From assembly GCA_014763835.1 (NCBI GenBank), contig JACXUQ010000106.1, forward strand, positions 1 to 5,464: a stretch of 5,464 nucleotides of DNA. The letters are read 5' to 3'. Positions 1-5,063 of this stretch are shown piece after piece. Both the position numbers and the translations under genes were made by a program. A model generated the notes under the pieces. The model saw nothing but the letters and a program-made list of their open reading frames with translations. It searched no databases and was not told the origin of the DNA. The stretch comes from Thiotrichales bacterium (GTDB lineage: Bacteria; Pseudomonadota; Gammaproteobacteria; Thiomicrospirales; Thiomicrospiraceae). Position 1 is the stretch's first letter, and each line of letters opens with the position of its first letter.

Positions 1-387
1 GCCTTGCTTTTGCAGGCGGTTGGCGCAGAGCGTCAGCAGACTGATGGTGCTCAGGGCGTTGGTATTCAGTTCTTTCAGGGTGGTTTCCACGCTCTGCTCG
101 CAGGCGGTTTGGTCGGGCAGCGTACCGTGCGCCATCAGCACCACATCCACCGTGTCCAGTGCGGCAAACGCATCGTTCAAAACGGCCTGATGCGTTGCAA
201 AGTCGTTAACGTCAAGCGTTTGGCTGACCACCTCGGTGGCGCCGCGCACACGCGCATCGGCGGCAATCAGGTCGAGTTTTTCGGCATCGCGCGCCAGCAG
301 ATAAAGCCGGGCGCCCTGTTGGGCGTAGAGGCGGACGGTCTGTTCCGCAATCGCCGAGGTGGCGCCAATCACCAGAATATTTTTCAT
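1..387 (-). CDS. DprE2-like short-chain dehydrogenase/reductase (3' end outside window)
   Basis: Only the N-terminal 129 residues are present; the gene continues past the left edge. The N-terminus is a Rossmann NAD(P)-binding fold: a beta strand (NILVIGATSAIA, residues 3-14) carrying a variant glycine motif in which the last Gly is Ala, then an LAR at 31-33 whose Arg suggests NADP(H), a DV pair at 59-60, AHG at 86-88 in place of the usual NNAG, and Asn residues at 108 and 110. The catalytic Ser-Tyr-Lys lies outside the window. ATG at 387 follows the dprE1 stop directly (TAAATG), with an AGGA ribosome site six bases upstream, inside the dprE1 end. Position after the DprE1-like gene matches Rv3790-Rv3791, so I infer it reduces the 2-keto polyprenyl-phosphoryl intermediate to the arabinose form on the cytoplasmic side. 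SDR membership is sure; the exact substrate rests on context. Confidence 0.88.
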   Translation of the reverse strand, partial: MKNILVIGATSAIAEQTVRLYAQQGARLYLLARDAEKLDLIAADARVRGATEVVSQTLDVNDFATHQAVLNDAFAALDTVDVVLMAHGTLPDQTACEQSVETTLKELNTNALSTISLLTLCANRLQKQG

Positions 388-1701
388 TTAAAGTCCTAAG
401 CGTAAAGATTGTAACGAGTGAAAGCAGCGATCAGCGCCGGTCTGGGCACGCAGTTCGGCAAACGCTTCCCAGTTGGGGTAGCTCTGTTTGAAAGTGGTTT
501 CCGACATACGCGCATCCTTGGTCAGGTAGAGGCGGCCGCCGAAGTCCAGCACAATATGGTCGAGTTCTTCCAGAAACGCAAACAGCGAGGTGTCGATTTT
601 AAAGTCGAGCGCCAGCGTGTAACCTTGCATCGGGAAGCTGAGCAGATTGTCATTGGCCTTGCCGAAGGCCTTGAGTACCGCCAGAAACGAGCCGCGTTTG
701 GAGGCGACGATACGTTGCAAGATCGTTTGCATACCTTCCAGTCCGGCCGCCTTGGGAATAACAAATTGATACTGGGTAAAACCGTTTTTGCCGTAGAGAC
801 GGTTCCAGTCATGCAAGCCGTCGAGCGGGTAGAAGTAGGGATCGTAATGCACTTCGCGTTGCGCGTGGGTGCGCGTCTGCTTGTGGTAGTAAAGTGTGTT
901 GAAGGCCTGCACCGAGTAGCGGTTGAGCAATTGGCTTGGCATATTGAACGGCACTTTGAGTTTGCCGCTACGGTGCGTTTGCAAATTTCCTTCGCTTATA
1001 TGCTCGCCGAGCATCAGCAGGGAGCGGCCGAGGCTTTTGCCGCTGGACAGGCAGTCAATCCAGGCGACGGAGTAGGTGGCCTGTTCAAATTCTTCAAAGC
1101 GCTCCAGGGTTTCGGCGAGATTCGCGGTTTTGTAGCTGCTTTCGGCGATCAGGGCACTTTCGATCGGAATCAGCCTGAAAGTGGCGTTGAGGATAATACC
1201 GGTCAAGCCCATGCCGCCGCAGGTGGCATGGAACAGCGCGGCGTTTTCAGTCCGTGAGCAGGTCACGATGTCGCCATTGGCCAGCGCCAGCTTGAATTCG
1301 CTGACATGGTCGCTGAAGCAGCCGTGCAGGTGATGGTTTTTGCCGTGCACGTCGCTGGCAATGGCACCGCCGATGGTCACAAATTTGGTACCGGGGGTGA
1401 CCGGCAGAAACCAGCCGCGCGGCACGAAAATCTCCAGCAGTTCCGCCAGCGTCACACCGGCAGCACAGCGAATGTCGCCGGTCTGCGCGTTGAATTCAAT
1501 CAGATGGTTCAGGTGCAGGGTGGAGAGTGTCTGTTCAGCCAGTGCGCTGTCGCCGTAACTGCGCCCCATGCCGCGGGCAATCAGGGATTTTTCGCCCGGT
1601 TCGGACAGCATTTCGGCCACTTTGCGTTGTGAATGGACGTTTAACAGTGCCGTTTCGATTTTGGGATATTGCCCCCAGCCGGATAGCGTGTGTTTATTCA
1701 T
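388..1701 (-). CDS. dprE1: DprE1-like FAD-dependent polyprenylphosphoryl-ribose 2-oxidase
   Basis: 437 residues, close to the 461 of M. tuberculosis DprE1. The N-terminal half is a VAO/PCMH-type FAD domain with RGMGRSYGDSA (43-53), a PGT-containing loop near 103-105, IGGAIASDVHGKNHH (110-124) and CGGMGLTG (161-168). The C-terminal substrate domain retains FGGRLYLTKDAR (387-398), whose Lys395 aligns with the active-site Lys418 of the mycobacterial enzyme. Counting 31 residues back without gaps puts Ala364 (GYTLALDF) where the mycobacterial enzyme has Cys387, the benzothiazinone target. The family oxidises the ribose 2-OH of the polyprenyl-phosphoryl sugar to a ketone, later reduced by the SDR partner. 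The ATG at 1701 overlaps the GtrA stop as ATGA and has AAAGGG seven bases upstream; the stop abuts the SDR ATG, so the three genes look translationally coupled. Generic FAD-linked oxidase is the fallback, but the DVHGKNHH motif and neighbours favour DprE1. Confidence 0.93.
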   Translation of the reverse strand: MNKHTLSGWGQYPKIETALLNVHSQRKVAEMLSEPGEKSLIARGMGRSYGDSALAEQTLSTLHLNHLIEFNAQTGDIRCAAGVTLAELLEIFVPRGWFLPVTPGTKFVTIGGAIASDVHGKNHHLHGCFSDHVSEFKLALANGDIVTCSRTENAALFHATCGGMGLTGIILNATFRLIPIESALIAESSYKTANLAETLERFEEFEQATYSVAWIDCLSSGKSLGRSLLMLGEHISEGNLQTHRSGKLKVPFNMPSQLLNRYSVQAFNTLYYHKQTRTHAQREVHYDPYFYPLDGLHDWNRLYGKNGFTQYQFVIPKAAGLEGMQTILQRIVASKRGSFLAVLKAFGKANDNLLSFPMQGYTLALDFKIDTSLFAFLEELDHIVLDFGGRLYLTKDARMSETTFKQSYPNWEAFAELRAQTGADRCFHSLQSLRLGL

Positions 1702-2117
1702 GCGCTGGCCCTTTGGGTGCTATTGGGTGAAACAAAGACAAAGCGCTTGTCGAGCTGGTATTTAACGTAATAGCCGATTGCCAGGCCAATGACGCCGCCG
1801 AGATAACGCATCTCTTTGCTGCCGAACAGCGCGTCGAAACCGAATTCCATGCCCCAGAAAATCACCGTGGTGACCACGCCCATCAGGGTATAGAGGGTGA
1901 AGGTGCGGCTGTCGTGCGCCAGCGATTGCGTCTGGTATTGGAAAATGTATTTTTTATCCAGCCCGTATTTGACGACCAATCCGACCGCCGTGCCGACCAG
2001 TATCGACAGGGTGATACTGAAGGCCGCATCGTAGAGCCGCAGACTGATCTCTTGGCTGAGAATATTGGCGGCGGTGGCGATGGCCGCGAAAATCGTGTAA
2101 ATTAGCGCAATCTTCAT
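1698..2117 (-). CDS. GtrA-family small membrane protein, probable polyprenyl-phosphoryl-sugar flippase partner
   Basis: 139 residues from the ATG at 2117, with four predicted membrane segments (about 4-20, 32-50, 73-92 and 105-118) and a polar C-terminal tail. After segments 2 and 4 it carries the related motifs KYGLDKKYIF (50-59) and KYQLDKRFVF (119-128), the basic-aromatic signature expected of GtrA proteins and a sign of internal duplication. GtrA proteins are associated with moving or presenting polyprenyl-phosphate-linked sugars across the inner membrane; Rv3789, beside dprE1 in M. tuberculosis, is of this family. An in-frame GTG at 2168 would add 17 polar residues, but would leave only 9 bp before the divergent gene's ATG, and neither start has a clear SD, so I prefer the ATG. 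First gene of the leftward operon, overlapping dprE1 by four bases. Family assignment is firm; transport direction and substrate are inferred. Confidence 0.88.
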   Translation of the reverse strand: MKIALIYTIFAAIATAANILSQEISLRLYDAAFSITLSILVGTAVGLVVKYGLDKKYIFQYQTQSLAHDSRTFTLYTLMGVVTTVIFWGMEFGFDALFGSKEMRYLGGVIGLAIGYYVKYQLDKRFVFVSPNSTQRASA

Positions 2118-2211
2118 ATCATCGTTAAGCGGATTTGGCAGGTTTTGCGGTTTCGCTTGGACACTCACATAGAAAACATGGATTCTAACACCGAAGCACC
2201 TATGAACCCAA
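2118..2211. promoter_or_regulatory. Compact divergent promoter region; tentative leftward promoter
   Basis: The gap between the two operons is only 60 bp if both ATG starts (2117 leftward, 2178 rightward) are used, so both promoters must be packed here or extend into the coding ends. The best leftward match is TAGAAT (2182-2187, minus strand; five of six to TATAAT) with a weak TTGGGT (2206-2211) at an 18-bp spacing. Initiation near 2175 would leave a leader of roughly 58 bases before the GtrA ATG and almost none before the alternative GTG. I see no convincing rightward promoter. This is pattern matching by eye only. Confidence 0.25.
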
Positions 2212-3086
2212 CACTTCCCCCCATATCGGCGTCTGTGACAGCCGGCCTGTTTAAATTAATGCGTCCGCGCCAGTGGATTAAAAACGGTTTTGTACTGGCG
2301 CCGTTGATTTTCGCGGGGCTTTTCCTTGACGGGAATGCCGTTTCACAAGCCTTGTTGGCGCTGGTCTTATTCAGTGTGGCCTCTTCGGCGACTTATATTG
2401 TTAACGATCTGCGCGATATCGAAGACGACCGCAAACACCCGATTAAATCGAAAAAACGTCCGCTCGCGTCCGGGCAGGTCAAGCCGGCGCAAGCCAAGGT
2501 CTTGTTGCTAGGCCTGTATGTGATTCTGGCGGCGGGCATCTGGCTGCAACCGGCGGTGATGGGGGTGATTGCCGCCTATCTAGTGTTGAATGTGGCCTAT
2601 TCGTATTGGCTGAAACACCAGCCGGTGCTGGATATTTTTACCATTGCCATCGGCTTTGTGCTGCGCGTCTACGCCGGGGCCATGGCGATCGAAGTGCCGG
2701 TATCGTCGTGGATGTTTGTGACCACCTTGAGTCTGGCGCTGTTTCTGGCGGCGATCAAGCGCCGTCAGGAACTGGTGCAGAGCGGCGAGGGCGCGCGCAA
2801 GGTGCTGAAGATGTATTCGGTGTCGATTGTCGATAAGTTTGCCGAAATTTCCGCGACCGGCGCTTTGTTGTTTTACAGCTTTTTTGTCATGTCTGCACGC
2901 CCCGAGCTGGTGATTACCGTGCCGTTTGTGTTGTTCGGCCTGTTCCGTTACTGGTATATCGTTGAATTTGTCGGCGAGGGCGAATCGCCGACCGATGCGC
3001 TTTTGAACGACAAACAGCTGCTGTTGACGGTGCTCGGCTGGATTGCCGCGTCGCTTGTTGCACTGTGGCCGGCGGGAGGCTTGTGA
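2178..3086 (+). CDS. UbiA-family polyprenyl-phosphate phosphoribosyltransferase (DPPR synthase-like)
   Basis: 302 residues, the same size class as M. tuberculosis Rv3806c. Early MRPRQWIKNGF (28-38) is typical of the DPPR-synthase branch. The first Asp-rich motif, NDLRDIEDD (76-84, NDxxDxxxD), binds the Mg-pyrophosphate substrate and is followed by KKRP (92-95). The second region has YSYWLK (141-146), LDIF (151-154) and GFVLRVYAGAMA (159-170), then KRRQEL (194-199), and a late PTDALLNDKQLL (271-282). About eight or nine hydrophobic segments make it an integral inner-membrane protein. The expected reaction is transfer of phosphoribose from PRPP to polyprenyl phosphate, the committed step. The chosen ATG has only a weak purine tract upstream; ATG at 2202 (294 residues) is a fair alternative, whereas a further upstream TTG at 2145 seems unlikely. 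The stop overlaps the next ATG by one base (TGATG). Other UbiA roles (quinone or heme prenylation) fit the motifs and neighbours poorly. Confidence 0.93.
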   Translation: MDSNTEAPMNPTLPPISASVTAGLFKLMRPRQWIKNGFVLAPLIFAGLFLDGNAVSQALLALVLFSVASSATYIVNDLRDIEDDRKHPIKSKKRPLASGQVKPAQAKVLLLGLYVILAAGIWLQPAVMGVIAAYLVLNVAYSYWLKHQPVLDIFTIAIGFVLRVYAGAMAIEVPVSSWMFVTTLSLALFLAAIKRRQELVQSGEGARKVLKMYSVSIVDKFAEISATGALLFYSFFVMSARPELVITVPFVLFGLFRYWYIVEFVGEGESPTDALLNDKQLLLTVLGWIAASLVALWPAGGL

Positions 3087-3511
3087 TGGATTTAACCTAT
3101 CTGTTGACGCCGTTTTTTGCCTGGCTGGTGGCGGGCGTGACCAAGTTCATCGTCAACTGCGCGCGCGAAAAGCGTTTGGCGTTCGACTTGATCGGCTACG
3201 GCGGGATGCCGAGCAATCACAGCGCCATCGTCAGCAGTGTAGCGGCGATCGTCGCGCTGCGCGAGGGGATTGAACATCCGGCGTTTGTCGTCGCCTTGGG
3301 ATTGGCGTTTGTGGTGATGCTCGATGCCAACAGTCTGCGCCGCCAGGTGGGGCGTCACGCCGAGCAGATTAATCTGCTCAATCGACGCGTGGAGATCGAA
3401 AGTCTGGTGTTGCGCGAGCGTATGGGACATTCACGTCTGGAAATTCTTGCCGGCATTTTGGTGGGCTGTTTGAGTGCCTGGGTGCTCAATGCGCTAGCGC
3501 TGACGTGGTAG
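3086..3511 (+). CDS. Divergent PAP2 (DUF212) membrane protein, candidate polyprenyl-phosphoryl-phosphoribose phosphatase
   Basis: 141 residues, normal for the DUF212/YuiD-like 'divergent PAP2' family. Signatures in order: GYGGMPSNHSA (37-47; the family core is GGMPSSHSA), LDANSLRRQVGRHA (79-92; usually DaxGVRrxaGxxA) and RERMGHSRLE (110-119; usually a GHtpxEvxaG type end). Hydrophobic segments lie at about 5-23, 46-58, 66-79 and 118-138. The SNHS and RxxxGHS elements recall the histidine/serine motifs of PAP2 acid phosphatases. The start is the ATG overlapping the ubiA stop (TGATG), preceded by a strong GGGAGG six bases upstream. Sitting directly after the phosphoribosyltransferase, it occupies the slot of the 5-phosphate phosphatase (a PAP2 protein, Rv3807c, in M. 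tuberculosis), so I infer that role. DUF212 proteins are poorly characterised and catalytic activity is not shown by sequence alone. Confidence 0.9.
   Translation: MDLTYLLTPFFAWLVAGVTKFIVNCAREKRLAFDLIGYGGMPSNHSAIVSSVAAIVALREGIEHPAFVVALGLAFVVMLDANSLRRQVGRHAEQINLLNRRVEIESLVLRERMGHSRLEILAGILVGCLSAWVLNALALTW
3362..3379. repeat. Perfect 18-bp palindrome inside the DUF212 gene
   Basis: GAGCAGATT is followed with no spacer by its exact reverse complement AATCTGCTC. It falls in coding sequence for residues 93-98 of the DUF212 protein, between two conserved motifs. A perfect 9+9 palindrome is expected only rarely by chance in a window this size, but an operator role is pure speculation. Confidence 0.5.
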
Positions 3512-3538
3512 GTGAGGGTGTTGTCGCTTTTTTCTGAC

Positions 3539-5017
3539 ATGACGATTTTGCAAAAACGCCTATTGGGCGTTTTTGTTTTGCTGAAGCTGGCCTTGCTGTT
3601 CTGGCTGCCGTTGACCGGTGACGAAGCCTATTTCATTACCTGGGGGCAGTCGCTTGCGTTAGGTTATTACGACCATCCTCCGGCCGTCGGCTGGGTCTTG
3701 GGCCTGATGAATCTGGTCGCCGACAATCTCTATTGGTACCGCAGTTTTGCGTTTGTTTCTTCTCTATTACTGGCGTATTGGCTGTATCAGCTGCTGTTAA
3801 TGCGTTCACTTACGGGCGATTCTGAGCGGCAAGCCGCTTTTTGGACGGCGCTGGTATTTTGGGTCTCGCCGGTTTCCTTGATGTTTGTGTTGACCGCCAA
3901 CGATACCGTGCTGGTGTTCTTTGGTGTGTGGGGCCTGTATCTGTTTGCCAAGGCTATGCAGACTGACAGCTGGCAAAGTTGGTGGTGGACGGTGCTGGCG
4001 GGCGTGGTATTGGGCATGGCGTTTTTGTCCAAGTATTTTGCCGCCTTTATGCTGCTGGGCTTGCTGGCTTTTGCGCTGTGGCAGTGGCGCCATTGGGCCA
4101 AGATCACCGTGATGGCGCTGATTATTTTGCTGTTTGTCGGTGAAAATCTCTACTTCAACCTGACGCACTGCTGGAACAATATCCTGTTTAATTTCGTGTC
4201 GCGCACCCGTGACAGTCACATCGACCTGATGCAGACCGCCAGTTTTGTGGCGATGGTATTGGCGATGCTCTCGCCGTTGGGTGTCTATTATTGGCTGCGT
4301 GCCGTCAAAACCCTTCGAGGCGAAAGCATCTTGCAACTGACGCTGTGGGCGGCATTGCCGTTGCTCGGCGTATTGCTGATAGTCAGTTTGTCGAATCCAG
4401 TCGGGTTGCATTGGCCGTTATTGTCGGTGGTGGTGTTGCACCTGCTGTATGTCAAATTATCCGTGTCGAAGTTACAGAAACTGATGGTTTTCAATGCGGT
4501 GGTTTCGGTGTTGATTGCGTTGACGGTTTTGCTTGCATTGCCGTTTGCCGACAAGTTGGTCGCCAAGAGCGAACAGCCGCTGGTGCCGCTTTACACCCAT
4601 ACTGCCGAGGTGTGCAAGCAGCTTCCAGAGGGCATGTTCTTTACGCTCGATTACAGCAGTCAATCCACGCTGGCCTATCATTGCGGGAATGACGACATTC
4701 ATGTGTTCAAGAGTTTGTCGAAATACGGCCGGGAAGACGATAAGGCTATCGATTTCAAAGCGCTGGATGGCCAGACCTTGACCTTATTGGTGATTCGCGA
4801 GCGCGAGTTGGAAAGAGTGAAACCCTATTTTGACCAGGTGGAGATTAAACCGTTGGAGCCGGTGCAGGGGGCGGTTTACTGGCTGGTGACCGGCACAGGC
4901 TTTAATTATGCGCTGTACCGTGAAAAGGTATTACGCCAAATCTATGAAGACTTCTACCACCAGCCCGACTGGTTGCCGCCGGCCAAATGTGGTTTTAAAG
5001 AGCGCTACGGGTTTTAG
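3539..5017 (+). CDS. ArnT/PMT-like GT-C glycosyltransferase, candidate arabinofuranosyltransferase
   Basis: 492 residues from the ATG at 3539. After a first membrane helix (7-25), the first periplasmic loop carries LTGDEAYF (25-32), whose Asp-Glu is the expected GT-C catalytic/metal site, and ALGYYDHPPAVGW (40-52). Further family marks are LTANDTVLVFF (118-128), LSKYFA (163-168), the NLTHCWNN loop (207-214) and GLHWP (289-293). Around ten to twelve membrane segments end near 335, followed by a soluble periplasmic domain of about 155 residues with YSSQSTLAYHCG (372-383). Such enzymes use a polyprenyl-phosphate sugar donor and act on the outer face of the inner membrane; the neighbours suggest the donor is polyprenyl-phosphoryl-arabinofuranose. 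The acceptor is unknown. Start is uncertain: GTG 3512, GTG 3518 and TTG 3521 are in frame, and AGGTGA (3510-3515) would suit 3518 or 3521 better than the ATG, which has no SD at normal distance. Confidence 0.92.
   Translation: MTILQKRLLGVFVLLKLALLFWLPLTGDEAYFITWGQSLALGYYDHPPAVGWVLGLMNLVADNLYWYRSFAFVSSLLLAYWLYQLLLMRSLTGDSERQAAFWTALVFWVSPVSLMFVLTANDTVLVFFGVWGLYLFAKAMQTDSWQSWWWTVLAGVVLGMAFLSKYFAAFMLLGLLAFALWQWRHWAKITVMALIILLFVGENLYFNLTHCWNNILFNFVSRTRDSHIDLMQTASFVAMVLAMLSPLGVYYWLRAVKTLRGESILQLTLWAALPLLGVLLIVSLSNPVGLHWPLLSVVVLHLLYVKLSVSKLQKLMVFNAVVSVLIALTVLLALPFADKLVAKSEQPLVPLYTHTAEVCKQLPEGMFFTLDYSSQSTLAYHCGNDDIHVFKSLSKYGREDDKAIDFKALDGQTLTLLVIRERELERVKPYFDQVEIKPLEPVQGAVYWLVTGTGFNYALYREKVLRQIYEDFYHQPDWLPPAKCGFKERYGF
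3551..3580 (+). terminator. Terminator-like hairpin within the first codons of the glycosyltransferase gene
   Basis: CAAAAACGCC (3551-3560) and GGCGTTTTTG (3566-3575) form a perfect 10-bp stem with a five-base loop (TATTG), followed by TTTTG. The GC core of four pairs flanked by an A-run and a T-run is the classic Rho-independent, potentially two-way form. It lies 40 bp after the DUF212 stop, but inside codons 5-13 of the glycosyltransferase (QKRLLGVFV), so it may be an attenuator, a termination point for the two upstream genes, or a chance product of the codons. Confidence 0.5.
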
Positions 5018-5042
5018 ATACCCGGCCTGTTGAGTTTTTTCG

Positions 5043-5063
5043 GACCGTTTTTTGTCGGTCTTT
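5043..5063 (+). terminator. Possible weak terminator between the glycosyltransferase gene and epmB
   Basis: GACCG (5043-5047) can pair with CGGTC (5056-5060) around a T-rich eight-base loop, followed by TTTAC. It stands between two convergent genes, where termination is expected, and a T-run at 5035-5040 precedes it. A second possible stem, CGGGT (5008-5012) with ACCCG (5020-5024), spans the glycosyltransferase stop and is followed ten bases later by that same T-run. Both stems are only five pairs and the U-tract is short, so the call is weak. Confidence 0.3.

Noticed and set aside
4..399. Plus-strand open frame across the left edge
   Set aside because: It is the shadow of the SDR gene, whose minus-strand Rossmann motif and ribosome site are clear.
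418..1257. Long open frame (279 codons) on the plus strand opposite dprE1
   Set aside because: It is antisense to a fully conserved DprE1 reading frame, its translation shows no recognisable domain, and it arises from third-position GC bias of the true gene.
2145..2177. Upstream TTG extension of the UbiA protein by 11 residues
   Set aside because: Rare start, no SD, the added residues are not family-like, and it would overlap the only intergenic space available for promoters.
3806..4411. 201-codon minus-strand frame opposite the glycosyltransferase
   Set aside because: Translation is low-complexity, rich in Gln, His and Arg, and mirrors hydrophobic codons of the real membrane protein; no start signal.
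3512..5017. ArnT proper (lipid A aminoarabinose transferase)
   Set aside because: The GT-C motifs are shared, but no other arn gene is present and the neighbours make an arabinofuranose rather than aminoarabinose donor; kept only as a broad family label.
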